DNA of 64,000 nt from Pigmentiphaga litoralis (lineage in GTDB: Bacteria; Pseudomonadota; Gammaproteobacteria; Burkholderiales; Burkholderiaceae_B), in the NCBI RefSeq assembly GCF_013408655.1, contig NZ_JACCBP010000001.1, positions 3,038,001 through 3,102,000 on the forward strand, written 5' to 3'. Below are positions 52,352 through 61,616 of the stretch, in pieces; position 1 is the stretch's first letter, and every line of letters begins with the position of its first letter. Position numbers and translations under genes: made by a program. Below the pieces are notes generated by a model that saw only the letters and a program-made list of their open reading frames with translations, ran no database searches and was not told the DNA's origin.

Positions 52352-54619
52352 ATGTCACGTTTGCGTCTACCTTGCGCCGCCCCTGCGCGTCCGCGCCAGC
52401 CGTCCCGCCCGTCTGTTCCTACCCATCGACCGGCCGCCTTTCGGCCGACGTCTCTTGCTTTTGCGATCACCTTGCTTGGGGGCACCAGTGCGCCTGGCCT
52501 GGTGCAGGCGCAGGCTGCCGAGTCGCCCGCCACGCTCTCCACCATCACGGTCGAAGCCGATGCACCCGCGCCCGCGGGACTGGGCAACCTGAACCTGGAC
52601 AAGCCATCCGACACTGCCAGCCGCCTGGGCCTGACGCCGCGCGAAACGCCGGCGTCGGTCACCGTGGTCGATCGCGACGCCATCGAATTGCGCGGCGCGC
52701 TCGACACCCAGGAAATCCTACGTGCCGTCCCGGGCATCACCGCGCACAGTGCGCCGGGCAACATCGGTGTCAGCTACCGCGGCTTCAACAGCAGTTCAGT
52801 CAGCCAGCTGTTCAATGGCATCAACGTGCAGTACAGCATCGCAGCAAGACCGGTGGACAGCTGGATCTATGACCGCGTCGAAGTCATCGGCGGACCGTCG
52901 AGCTTCCTGTATGGCTCGGGCGCCGTGGGCGGATCGATCAACTACCTGACCAAGCTGGCGCAGCGAGAAGACGTTGGCGACGCGCAGGTGCGCTTCGGCA
53001 GCTATGGCCTGAAAGAAGTGTCGTTCGGCCTGAACCGCCGCATTGCCGGGGATGGCGAAAGCGGCGTCAACCACTACGCGCGCATCGATGTGAACCACCG
53101 CGACGCGAACAGCTGGACGGCGGGTACGGGCACACGCTCCACGCAGGTGGCGGCGTCATTGCTGTCGGACTTTGGGCAGGGCCTGACCCACACCCTGGCC
53201 TACGAGTACCAGGCCGAACACGTGGACCGCCCGTATTGGGGCACGCCGGTGCTGAACCCGTCGTCGGGCGAGCTGACCATCGACAAGGGCACACGCTTCA
53301 AGAACTACAACGCGGCGGACGGGCTGTACCAACAGCGGGTGCAGTGGTTGCGGTCGATCACGGAATGGAAGGCGACCGATAGGCTCAAGCTGACGAACAC
53401 GTTTTATGTCTACGACGCGCTGCGCGATTACCGGAACGTCGAGACCTACCGCTACACGCCGGACAACCGTGCCATCCAGCGGTCGGGCGCTTTCCTGCAA
53501 CGGCACGATCAGCAACTGATTGGCGATCGGGTCGACGCGCTGTACCAAAGCACGCTGTTCGGCCGCAAGAGCGACTGGGCGTTCGGCGCCGACGTCAGCA
53601 CCAATCGCCAGACGCGGTTTCCGAACAGCCTGGCCGGAACCGTCAACACAGTGGATCCGTATCAGTTCACGCCCGGCGATTTCTATCAGATTCCGGGGAC
53701 GTCACCCGGCTTCAATCCTGATCGCGACGTGAAGATCAAGACGCTGGCGGTGTATCTGGAAAACCGCACGGCCCTGCTGCCCACCCTGAATCTTGTGACA
53801 GCGTTGCGGCACGAACGGATCGACCTGGACCTGACCAACCGGCGCGCCGTCACGGCGGCCGCACCGGCCAGTTATGAACGTTCGTACTCGCCCACCACCG
53901 GGCGCATTGGCCTGGTGTGGGACGTGACGCAGGACGCCAATCTGTACGTGCAATACGCGACGGCGGCGGATCCTCCTTCGGGCGTGTTGTCGACGGCGTC
54001 GTTTGCGGACGTGATGAACAACAGCAAGCTCACCACCGGCAAGCAAGTCGAAGTCGGCAGCAAGGTCGACTTCTGGGACCGCAAGGCCACGGCGACCCTG
54101 GCCGCGTATCACATCAATCGTAAAAATATCGCGACGCAAGATCCGAACAACAGCGCATTGACATTGCCGGTGGGCGAACAAAGCTCGAAGGGGATCGAAG
54201 CGGCCCTGGCCTTGCGGCCGACGTCCCGATGGGCCGTGCAGGGCAACGTGACCCTGGTCGACGCGACCTATGACAACTTCACGCAAGGCGGCGTGTCGCT
54301 GGCAGGCAAGACGCCGAACAACACGCCGTCGTTCGTGGCCAATGTCTGGACCTCGTACGCCTTTGCACCGGCATGGACCGGCATCGTGGGCGTACGGCAT
54401 GTCGGACGGGTCTACGCCGATGCCGCCAACACGGCGACGTGGTCCGCCTACACGCTTGTCGACGTGGGCGTCAGCTGGCAGTTCAGCAAGGCCATGTCGT
54501 TGACCGGCCGCATCCGCAACCTGACGGACCGGGTGTACGCGGCCAACGCCAGTTCCACGACGCAGGTGTACCTGGGTGCGCCGCGGACCGCGGACCTGAC
54601 GCTGCGCGCGTCGTTCTGA
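52352..54619 (+). CDS. TonB-dependent siderophore/metal receptor
   Basis: The 755-residue outer membrane protein has a long signal region ending near GLVQAQAAES, a plug domain (TVEADAPAPAG, RETPASVTVVDRDAIELRGA, VEVIGGPSSFLYGSGAVGG) and a beta-barrel ending in the C-terminal Phe of LTLRASF. It imports a ferric siderophore or similar ligand with TonB. The ATG at 52352 is used; an upstream in-frame ATG at 52286 adds basic residues. Next to DUF2946 and PepSY genes, making a metal-uptake unit. Confidence 0.93.
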   Translation: MSRLRLPCAAPARPRQPSRPSVPTHRPAAFRPTSLAFAITLLGGTSAPGLVQAQAAESPATLSTITVEADAPAPAGLGNLNLDKPSDTASRLGLTPRETPASVTVVDRDAIELRGALDTQEILRAVPGITAHSAPGNIGVSYRGFNSSSVSQLFNGINVQYSIAARPVDSWIYDRVEVIGGPSSFLYGSGAVGGSINYLTKLAQREDVGDAQVRFGSYGLKEVSFGLNRRIAGDGESGVNHYARIDVNHRDANSWTAGTGTRSTQVAASLLSDFGQGLTHTLAYEYQAEHVDRPYWGTPVLNPSSGELTIDKGTRFKNYNAADGLYQQRVQWLRSITEWKATDRLKLTNTFYVYDALRDYRNVETYRYTPDNRAIQRSGAFLQRHDQQLIGDRVDALYQSTLFGRKSDWAFGADVSTNRQTRFPNSLAGTVNTVDPYQFTPGDFYQIPGTSPGFNPDRDVKIKTLAVYLENRTALLPTLNLVTALRHERIDLDLTNRRAVTAAAPASYERSYSPTTGRIGLVWDVTQDANLYVQYATAADPPSGVLSTASFADVMNNSKLTTGKQVEVGSKVDFWDRKATATLAAYHINRKNIATQDPNNSALTLPVGEQSSKGIEAALALRPTSRWAVQGNVTLVDATYDNFTQGGVSLAGKTPNNTPSFVANVWTSYAFAPAWTGIVGVRHVGRVYADAANTATWSAYTLVDVGVSWQFSKAMSLTGRIRNLTDRVYAANASSTTQVYLGAPRTADLTLRASF

Positions 54620-54629
54620 GGACGCCGCC

Positions 54630-56204
54630 ATGCATCGCGCGAAACGCTGGCTGTTCCTGATTCACCGCTGGATGGGCATCACCGTCTGCCTGTTCTTTGC
54701 CATGTGGTTCGTGTCGGGCGTCGTCATGATGTATGTCGGCTATCCCAAGCTGACGACGGCGGAACGGCTGGCGCATTTGCCGGCGCTGGATGGGACCGTG
54801 ACGATGCTGGATCCGTTAGCGGCGTTGGCTGCGGCGGGTATTCAGGGTCCGCTGCGGGACCTGCGTCTGGCACGCGCACGGGCGGGGCAGCCGGTGTATC
54901 TGGTGGAGCCGCAGGCTGCCACGGGCGCAGCCGGCGGAGGGCATGGCGCGGCTCCCGGTCGCGGACCGATCGTGGTCGATGCGGTCACCGGGAAGCGGTT
55001 GCCTGCGACCACGCGCGAAGACGCGCTCGCAAGCGCGGCGGCGTGGGCGGGCGCTGGTGATCGCCCCACCCTCCACGCCGTCTCGAGCCCATCCCTGTCC
55101 TACCTTGGCGAAATCGACGAAGACGCCTTTTCGCACTCCCGCGGCCTGGATGCCCATCGGCCCTTGCACGTCGTCGACGTGAACGATGCGGAACGCACGC
55201 GCCTGTACATTTCCGGCCGCACGGGCGAGGTGGTCCGTGACGCGCCGCGTACCGAACGGCTCTGGAATTACGCGGGCGCATGGATCCATTGGCTCTATCC
55301 CTTCCGCGGCAACGTTTTCGATCCGTACTGGTCCGGCATCGTCAACACGCTATCGGTGCTGGGGCTGGCCGTGGCGCTGACGGGTTCGGTCATTGGCATC
55401 CTGCGGTGGCGCTTCGGCCGCGTCTATCGCACGGGATCGCGGTCGCCCTATACCGGCCCGATGATGCGCTGGCATCACATCAGCGGCCTGCTGTTCGCGG
55501 TCATTACGATCACCTGGATCTTCAGCGGATGGATGTCGATGAATCCGTGGAAGATGTTCAGCGCCAGTGGACCGGCATTGAAGATCGAGGCGATGCAGGG
55601 TGGACGTTTGCAGGCTGAAGGCGGCAGCCCATCACGCGCGCCGATTTCCGATCTTCTTGCCGCGGCGGGTGGGGCCGCCCGCGAGCTCCGTTGGTCCTAC
55701 GCGACGGGGCAACCCATCGTCCTGGCACGGACCGCCACGGGCGCGCCGCAAGTGCTCGACGCCAGGACCGCCCGCCTCACGAACTTCAATGAAGCCGCCA
55801 TCGCAACCGCCGCCGCACGGCTGATGGCTGCCCCCGTCGCGCGCATCGACCGCCTGACCGACTACGACACCTACTACTACGACCGTGACGAGCACACCAT
55901 GACCGGCGGCACCGACAAGCCGCTGCCGATCCTGCGCGTGCGCTTCGACGATCCGTCCCACACGTGGGTGCACATCGACCCACACACGGCGACCATCATC
56001 AGCCAGACCGACGACGCACGGCGCCTGAGCCGGTGGCTGTTTGCGATGCTGCATAGCTGGGACTGGCTGCCATTGCTGGATCGGCGTCCGTTATGGGACA
56101 CGCTGTTGATCCTGCTGAGCCTGGGTGGCGCGGCGCTGAGCGTGACGGGCGTGGTGATCGGCTGGCGGCGCCTGGGCCGCAAGCTCAAGGCGTCGCCTGC
56201 TTGA
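54630..56204 (+). CDS. PepSY-associated membrane protein, putative siderophore-iron reductase
   Basis: The 524-residue membrane protein opens with HRAKRWLFLIHRWMGITVCLFF, the PepSY-TM start with conserved His, and has about four membrane segments plus periplasmic PepSY-like regions. Members next to TonB receptors are thought to reduce ferric siderophores at the inner membrane. The C terminus ends in RLGRKLKASPA. Ten bases follow the receptor gene, so the two are co-transcribed. Confidence 0.88.
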   Translation: MHRAKRWLFLIHRWMGITVCLFFAMWFVSGVVMMYVGYPKLTTAERLAHLPALDGTVTMLDPLAALAAAGIQGPLRDLRLARARAGQPVYLVEPQAATGAAGGGHGAAPGRGPIVVDAVTGKRLPATTREDALASAAAWAGAGDRPTLHAVSSPSLSYLGEIDEDAFSHSRGLDAHRPLHVVDVNDAERTRLYISGRTGEVVRDAPRTERLWNYAGAWIHWLYPFRGNVFDPYWSGIVNTLSVLGLAVALTGSVIGILRWRFGRVYRTGSRSPYTGPMMRWHHISGLLFAVITITWIFSGWMSMNPWKMFSASGPALKIEAMQGGRLQAEGGSPSRAPISDLLAAAGGAARELRWSYATGQPIVLARTATGAPQVLDARTARLTNFNEAAIATAAARLMAAPVARIDRLTDYDTYYYDRDEHTMTGGTDKPLPILRVRFDDPSHTWVHIDPHTATIISQTDDARRLSRWLFAMLHSWDWLPLLDRRPLWDTLLILLSLGGAALSVTGVVIGWRRLGRKLKASPA

Positions 56205-56216
56205 CGAGCCCCCCGA

Positions 56217-56999
56217 CTACTTCATCGACCCGAACACCTTCTTCAGGATCGCGCTGCCGGTCCCGACCGGGTCGGCGCGAATGCTGCGTTCCTGTTCGCC
56301 GATCATCAGGTACAGGCCGTCCAGCGCCTTGCGCGTCACGTACTGCTGCACGTTGGCGTCTTCCTTGCGGACCACGCCGAACTGCGCCGCCTGGCCGGCG
56401 TACTGGTTGTACATCTGCGCCAGGCCCAGCTTGTCGATCTCTTTGGACACGATGGGCAGGAAACGCTGCGCCAGCGGCGCCTGGGTCTTGCCCTTGAAGT
56501 AGGTCGTGACCGAATCGTCGCCGCCCGTCAGGATGCCCTTGGCGTCCTGGACGGTCATGGTCTGCACGGCGTTGACCAGCAGGGGTTTGGCTTCCTGCAC
56601 CGCCGATTCGGCCGCCCGGTTCATGGCGACTTCGAGTTCTTCGGCCTGCTGGCCACGCCCCATCATCCGCAGCACGGCCTGCGCCTTTTTCAGCCCTTCA
56701 GGCAGGGGAATGCGCACCTTGGCGTTGTCCAGGAAGCCGCCCGGCTGACCGAGCAGGTTGACCGCGGTTTCGGACCCTTTGAGCAAGGCTTCTTTCAGCC
56801 CGGCCGATGCTTCCGTGCTCGACAGGCTGGACACGCTGGCCGCCAGGACATGGCGCGGGGACAGCAAGGCGCCGCCCAGGGCCACGAGGCCTATAATGCC
56901 AAGGATATCCCGGCGACGCAGGTTGATGGCATCCACTGCCGTTGCCACTTGCCGGGCCTGGCCAGACTCACTTACGTGCATGGACCGATATGTCTTCAT
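56217..56999 (-). CDS. DUF4197 domain secreted protein
   Basis: The 260-residue protein has an N-terminal hydrophobic segment (RRRDILGIIGLVALGGALLS), then the DUF4197 core with GLKEALLKGSETAVNLLG, FLDNAKVRIPLPEGLKK and TYFKGKTQAPLAQRFLPIV. The function of the family is unknown. Starts at 56999 or, with MHVSESG, at 56981; the first overlaps the divergent TlpA gene by ten bases. Convergent with the PepSY gene (12 bases). Confidence 0.85.
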   Translation of the reverse strand: MKTYRSMHVSESGQARQVATAVDAINLRRRDILGIIGLVALGGALLSPRHVLAASVSSLSSTEASAGLKEALLKGSETAVNLLGQPGGFLDNAKVRIPLPEGLKKAQAVLRMMGRGQQAEELEVAMNRAAESAVQEAKPLLVNAVQTMTVQDAKGILTGGDDSVTTYFKGKTQAPLAQRFLPIVSKEIDKLGLAQMYNQYAGQAAQFGVVRKEDANVQQYVTRKALDGLYLMIGEQERSIRADPVGTGSAILKKVFGSMK

Positions 57000-57538
57000 T
57001 GTCTGCCTCTCAGGGCTATCCGGTAACGTTTCGCGCACAGCGCGGGGCGGCCAAGCTTATCGCGGTCGCCGCCGTGGCCGCAATCGCAGCCGCTGGCGCC
57101 TGGTTCGCCCTGGCGCCGTCAAGCAAGGCGCCTGAAACGACATTCACGTCGATCCAGGGCGAAAAGTTCACGACCGAAAGCCTGCGCGGCAAGGTCGTGC
57201 TGGTCAATTTCTGGGCCACCAGCTGCGTCACGTGTGTGAAAGAAATGCCGATGATGGTCGAGACCTACAAGAAGTATGCGCCCAAAGGCTATGACATGGT
57301 GGCGGTGGCGATGAGCTACGACCCGGCCAACTACGTGCTCAATTTTGCCGAGACCCGCCAGCTGCCCTTCAAGGTCGCGCTCGATCCGGTCGGCGACATT
57401 GCCAAGGCGTTCCAGGACGTCAAACTGACGCCCACGTCCTTCCTGATCGACAAGCAAGGCAACATCATCAAACGTTACCTTGGCGAGCCCGACGAAGCCG
57501 AATTCCACGCCACCATAGAAAAGGCGCTGGCAGGTTGA
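56990..57538 (+). CDS. TlpA-family thioredoxin-like protein
   Basis: The 182-residue protein has one N-terminal membrane anchor (KLIAVAAVAAIAAAGAWFAL) and a periplasmic thioredoxin fold with the active site WATSCVTCVKEMP (CVTC) and the cis-Pro in KLTPTSFLID. Such proteins reduce or shuttle disulfides, for example in cytochrome c maturation. Start at ATG 56990; it is divergent from DUF4197, with overlapping 5' ends, so they share a promoter region inside each other's coding start. Confidence 0.9.
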   Translation: MSSLSASQGYPVTFRAQRGAAKLIAVAAVAAIAAAGAWFALAPSSKAPETTFTSIQGEKFTTESLRGKVVLVNFWATSCVTCVKEMPMMVETYKKYAPKGYDMVAVAMSYDPANYVLNFAETRQLPFKVALDPVGDIAKAFQDVKLTPTSFLIDKQGNIIKRYLGEPDEAEFHATIEKALAG

Positions 57539-57587
57539 CCGATTGCGTGTCGACCCTGCTCCTGCCTCAGCCCGACTGCCTGTGCCC

Positions 57588-58478
57588 ATGACCCGTTCCA
57601 GCCGCATCGTCCCGTTCGACCTCCAGGACTGGAACGCCGCCCCGCCCAGCCAGCCGGGCGCGTCCCCGATCGACGAACTGGAACGCGGCAAGGTGCTGTA
57701 TTTCCCCAAGCTGGCATTCACGCTCAGCCCGGCTGAACTCGCGCTGCTTGATCCGGCCTTGGTGGACCCCAAACGCAAGAACATCAGCCTGAATGCCACC
57801 ACCGGTGTGCTGACCGGCGTGGTGGTGGACGATGCCCGCAAGGACGCGATTGCCGCGCTGGTCAGACGCTACTACACGTCCACGCGCGCGCTGCTGTCGC
57901 ACCTGGTGCCGGGCTATCTGGACAGCCTGCACAAGCCGACGACCAGCCTGCGCCTGCATCGCATCGGCACGTGGAAGCCGTCGTGGCGCAAGGACGATAC
58001 GCGGCTGCATGTGGACGCGTTTCCGTCGCGGCCCACAGGTGAGCAGCGGATCTTGCGTGTCTTCAACAACATCAACCCGCATGGGCAATCGCGCCAGTGG
58101 CGGGTGGGACAGGACTTCGAATCGCTGGCGCAGCGCTTCGTGCCGGGCGCGACGCCGTTCCGGCCCAGCCTGGCCTGGCTGATGCACCGCCTGCACATCA
58201 CAAAAACGCGTCGCAGCGCCTATGACCACCTGATGCTGCAGATGCATGACCGCATGAAGGCCGATGCCGATTACCAGGCGAATGGCGAGCAGGAAGCGTT
58301 CGAGTTTCCGCCGGGCAGCACCTGGATCTGTTTTTCGGACCAGACGCCGCATGCCGCCATGACCGGCCAGTTCATGCTGGAACAGACCTACATGATGCCG
58401 CTGACGGCCATGGCCCATCCGGAACTGTCGCCGCAGCACGTGCTGGCGCGGCAGGCCGGGATGGGTTCACGGGCATAG
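57588..58478 (+). CDS. Kdo hydroxylase (KdoO)-family dioxygenase
   Basis: The 296-residue Fe(II)/2-oxoglutarate-type oxygenase matches KdoO: it would hydroxylate C3 of Kdo in lipid A-Kdo to form Ko, seen in Burkholderia and Yersinia. The iron ligands are H-x-D in DTRLHVDAFPSRP near residue 143 and the distal His in SDQTPHAAMTGQF near 251. Length and these motifs match the family. The ATG at 57588 excludes 15 upstream codons from TTG. It links chemically with the kds/lpt genes at 36.9-40.6 kb but is not adjacent. Confidence 0.87.
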   Translation: MTRSSRIVPFDLQDWNAAPPSQPGASPIDELERGKVLYFPKLAFTLSPAELALLDPALVDPKRKNISLNATTGVLTGVVVDDARKDAIAALVRRYYTSTRALLSHLVPGYLDSLHKPTTSLRLHRIGTWKPSWRKDDTRLHVDAFPSRPTGEQRILRVFNNINPHGQSRQWRVGQDFESLAQRFVPGATPFRPSLAWLMHRLHITKTRRSAYDHLMLQMHDRMKADADYQANGEQEAFEFPPGSTWICFSDQTPHAAMTGQFMLEQTYMMPLTAMAHPELSPQHVLARQAGMGSRA

Positions 58479-58536
58479 GCCATCCCGAGCGTATCCGGCG
58501 CCCTCTACAAGAATTTTCAACACCATCGGAGACACG

Positions 58537-59508
58537 ATGACTTTCATCAAGACCCTGGCCGCTGTCGGCCTGACGGCAGCCGCCCTTGGCGCCGCCGCCC
58601 CCAGCTTCGCGCAATCGTGGCCCACCAAACCCATTCGCCTGATCGTGCCTTATTCGGCCGGCGGCGGCGCCGACAACGCGGCGCGCATCCTGGCGCAGAC
58701 CATCGGCAAGTCGCTGGGCCAGACGGTGGTCATCGACAACCGTCCGGGCGCCAGCGGCATGATCGGCGGGCAGGCAGTGGCCCAGGCGGATCCCGATGGC
58801 TACACCGTGCTGTATGACGCATCCACCTATGCGGTGAACCCCGTCTTGCGCAAGATGCCTTTCGACGCGGCCAAGGATCTGATCCCGGTGTCGCTGGCGA
58901 TCAGCGTGCCCAACATCCTGGTCGTGCCGCCCAAGGCGCCGTACAACAACTTCAAGGAATTCCTGGCCTACGCCCAGAAGAATCCGGGCAAGGTCACCTA
59001 CGCGTCGTACGGCGCGGGCAGCCCGGCCCATCTGGTGGGCGAGCTGCTCAAGAACCAGGCCAAGCTGGACATGCTGCACGTCCCGTACAAAGGCGGCGCA
59101 CCGGCCCTGGCCGACGTCATGGGCGGACAGGTCGATGCCTACTTCGCGAATGCCGCGTCCGGCTTGAGTTATGTGCAGTCGGGCCGCCTCAAGGCGATTG
59201 CGGTGACGTCGGCCAAGCGGATGGCGGCGCTGCCGGAAGTCACGACGATCCAGGAAAACGGCTTCAAGGACTTTGATGTGCTGGAGTGGAACGGCTTCTT
59301 TGTTCCCAAGGGCACGCCGGCTGCCGTGGTGGATCGCCTGGCCAAGGAAGTGAAGGCCGCCGTGACGGATCCTGAAACGCGCGGCAAGCTGGAAAAGCTG
59401 GGCCTGGACCCGGTGGGCAGCACGCCAGCCGAATTCGCCAGCTTCATCCAGAAGGAAACGACGCGCTGGGGCGCGCTGGTGAAGAGCAACAACATCACGG
59501 TGGAATAA
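58537..59508 (+). CDS. Bug-family tripartite tricarboxylate transporter substrate-binding protein
   Basis: The 323-residue periplasmic receptor has a signal peptide ending SFAQSWPTKPIRLIVPY and the Bug pattern YSAGGGADNAARILAQ, GMIGGQAVAQADPDGY and VPYKGGAPALADVMGGQV. A GGAG ribosome site precedes the ATG. A terminator follows about 100 bases later. Orphan in this window; ligand unknown. Confidence 0.93.
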   Translation: MTFIKTLAAVGLTAAALGAAAPSFAQSWPTKPIRLIVPYSAGGGADNAARILAQTIGKSLGQTVVIDNRPGASGMIGGQAVAQADPDGYTVLYDASTYAVNPVLRKMPFDAAKDLIPVSLAISVPNILVVPPKAPYNNFKEFLAYAQKNPGKVTYASYGAGSPAHLVGELLKNQAKLDMLHVPYKGGAPALADVMGGQVDAYFANAASGLSYVQSGRLKAIAVTSAKRMAALPEVTTIQENGFKDFDVLEWNGFFVPKGTPAAVVDRLAKEVKAAVTDPETRGKLEKLGLDPVGSTPAEFASFIQKETTRWGALVKSNNITVE

Positions 59509-59609
59509 GCGGAAAGGGCGACCGCGGTGATTGCAGTGATGGAGGTACTGCGGTAACCGTGGTGACTGCAGCAGGCATGCCTCCCGCCGCGGTTCAAGCC
59601 TGTACCTTG

Positions 59610-59633
59610 CGGCCCGCTTTGTCGGGCCGTTTT
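59610..59633 (+). terminator. Rho-independent terminator after Bug gene
   Basis: CGGCCCG-CTTTGT-CGGGCCG is a perfect seven-pair stem followed by TTTT. It lies 100 bases past the Bug gene stop. The rest of the 254-base gap to the PhyH gene shows nothing recognisable. Confidence 0.85.
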
Positions 59634-59762
59634 CACGTCCGTTGTCTGGCCATCGATACACGCAGTGCGCGCCGCCTCGCGTCACGCCGCGCCGTGCTCT
59701 GACGACGCGTCGCGATAAGCGTATCCTAGTCAGTTATCCCCTCGAATACCGAAGTACAGACC

Positions 59763-60527
59763 ATGCATTCCGAGTCTATAGACGATCAGGTCGCCACCCT
59801 CCGCCAGGAAGGGTTGGTGGTAGTGCGGAACATGCTTGATGCCGGCCAGGTGGCCGAGCTGCGGTGCCTGGCTCAGGCGGATCTGGACGCGCGCGTCGAA
59901 CCCCTGGAACTGGAAGCCGACCTGGGCTATCCGGGTGCGCCGTCCTCACAGGCGGATGAAGGCGGCGGCACGGTGCGCCGTCTGCTCGATGCGTGGTCAC
60001 GCAACGAAGCCTATCGGACCTGGGCAACCGGTGCCCCGATCCGCGAATGGATGCAGGCGTACTTCAACGAACCGGCGTGTCTGTCGCTGGCCCATCACAA
60101 CTGCGTGATGACCAAACACCCCCGCTATGGCAGCCTGACCGGCTGGCATCGCGACTTCCGCTATTGGGCGTTTGACCGGCCCGACATGGTGTCGGTGTGG
60201 GTGGCGCTGGGTCCGGAAAATGATCACAACGGCGGGCTGCACCTGGTGCCGCGCTCGCATACCGAAACGATCGCGCCTGCGCGCTTCGACGAAAAGAAAT
60301 TCTTGCGGGATGATTTGGCCGACAACCAGGCGCTGATCGCACGTGCGGTCGTGCCGGAACTGAATGCGGGCGACATCATGTTCTTCCACAGCAATACGCT
60401 GCACGCGGCGGGCCGGAATCTGAGCGATCAGGTGAAGTTTTCGGCCGTGTTCACCTACCATGCGGCCAGCAACCATCCGGTGCCGGGCACGCGGTCGGCC
60501 GCGAAGGGCAGCGTGCGGCTGGAGTGA
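59763..60527 (+). CDS. phytanoyl-CoA dioxygenase (PhyH) family oxygenase
   Basis: The 254-residue Fe(II)/2-oxoglutarate dioxygenase has H-x-D in LTGWHRDFRYW near residue 126 and the second iron His in FFHSNTLHAAGRN, with a following Arg for 2-oxoglutarate. PhyH-like bacterial enzymes hydroxylate varied small molecules; the substrate cannot be read from the sequence. It starts at ATG 59763, downstream of a terminator, so it has its own promoter. Confidence 0.87.
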   Translation: MHSESIDDQVATLRQEGLVVVRNMLDAGQVAELRCLAQADLDARVEPLELEADLGYPGAPSSQADEGGGTVRRLLDAWSRNEAYRTWATGAPIREWMQAYFNEPACLSLAHHNCVMTKHPRYGSLTGWHRDFRYWAFDRPDMVSVWVALGPENDHNGGLHLVPRSHTETIAPARFDEKKFLRDDLADNQALIARAVVPELNAGDIMFFHSNTLHAAGRNLSDQVKFSAVFTYHAASNHPVPGTRSAAKGSVRLE

Positions 60528-60605
60528 TGTTGCCAGGGTGATGTCGCCTGAGTGATACCGTTGCAGTGATGCCCATGCGTTGATGCCGCCACGGAAGACA
60601 GCCGC

Positions 60606-61517
60606 CTACGCACTCTTCCCCGCCTGCGCCGTGGCCAGCGTCTCCGCCAGCGCCACGGCCTGCTTCAGGAACACCGACCGGTCATCCCGTCGATAGCTCA
60701 CGATCACCGGGGATGAAAACCCCGGTGTCATCAGCGGCGCGTAGCCGATGTCATCCCGATGCAGCCGCCGCACCGACGCGGGCACCGCTGTCACCCCCAG
60801 CCCCGCCGCCACCAGGCCGATCGCGGTCTGCAGTTCATTCGCTTCCTGCACGATGTTCAGGGTGTGGCCCGCCGCGCGAAACAGCGCCAGCACATGGTCG
60901 GCATAGCTGGGCCGGGGCCGCGCCGGGTACAGCACGAACGGCAGGGGCGCCAGGTCGGCCGCCGTCACGCCCGCCTCACCCTTGCGTAGCAGCAGCGGAT
61001 GCGCATGCGGAAAAACAGCCACCAGCGGCTCCGCCATCAATACCGTGCGTTCAATGGCCGGGTCGTCGAACAGGATGCGGCCAAAGCCGACATCGATCCG
61101 TCCGGCTTTCAGGGCATCCATCTGCTGCAGCGTCGTCATTTCCGACAGGCCGACTTCAACCTGGGGATCGGCGCTACGCACCCGGCGGATCAGTTCAGGC
61201 ACAAAGCCGTACAGCGTGGACGGAACAAAGCCGATCCCAAACCAGCGCCGCCCCTGCTGGCCGATGCGCCGGGTGCCCTCGATCATCTCCTGAAAGCGCA
61301 GCGTCAGTTGCAGGGATTGCTCGAGCAGGAAGCGGCCGGCCTCGGTCAGCTTGAGCGCGCGTTCCGACCGGTCGAACAGCGCCACGCCCAGGTCTTCTTC
61401 CAGACTCTTGATCTGCCGGCTGAGCGGCGGCTGCGCCATATGCAGGCGCGCGGCGGCCCGGGTCACGTTCAGTTCCTGGGCCACGGTCTGGAAGTAGCGC
61501 AGCTGCCGGAGGTCCAT
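60606..61517 (-). CDS. LysR-family regulator, CatR/BenM-like
   Basis: The 303-residue regulator opens MDLRQLRYFQTVAQELNVTR and has the helix-turn-helix ARLHMAQPPLSRQIKSLEED, closely similar to BenM/CatM-type activators that sense cis,cis-muconate. Divergent from catB with a 99-base gap carrying an ATAC-N7-GTAT dyad four bases from its own start codon. Activation of catB-catC and self-repression are the expected modes. The exact inducer is inferred from the neighbours. Confidence 0.9.
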   Translation of the reverse strand: MDLRQLRYFQTVAQELNVTRAAARLHMAQPPLSRQIKSLEEDLGVALFDRSERALKLTEAGRFLLEQSLQLTLRFQEMIEGTRRIGQQGRRWFGIGFVPSTLYGFVPELIRRVRSADPQVEVGLSEMTTLQQMDALKAGRIDVGFGRILFDDPAIERTVLMAEPLVAVFPHAHPLLLRKGEAGVTAADLAPLPFVLYPARPRPSYADHVLALFRAAGHTLNIVQEANELQTAIGLVAAGLGVTAVPASVRRLHRDDIGYAPLMTPGFSSPVIVSYRRDDRSVFLKQAVALAETLATAQAGKSA

Positions 61518-61520
61518 TCG

Positions 61521-61535
61521 ATACCTTCAGAGTAT
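61521..61535. promoter_or_regulatory. CatM/BenM-type operator ATAC-N7-GTAT
   Basis: ATAC-CTTCAGA-GTAT exactly matches the half-sites and spacing recognised by CatM/BenM in Acinetobacter. It lies three bases ahead of the LysR gene and about 80 bases before catB. A partial second site starts at CATACTTGG near 61581. Confidence 0.72.
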
Positions 61536-61616
61536 GGCAAACGACAAATATAGTCTTGGACGGGCCCAGCGTCACTACGCATACTTGGCCGGATCGACCC
61601 TTCCGATCAAAAAAGT

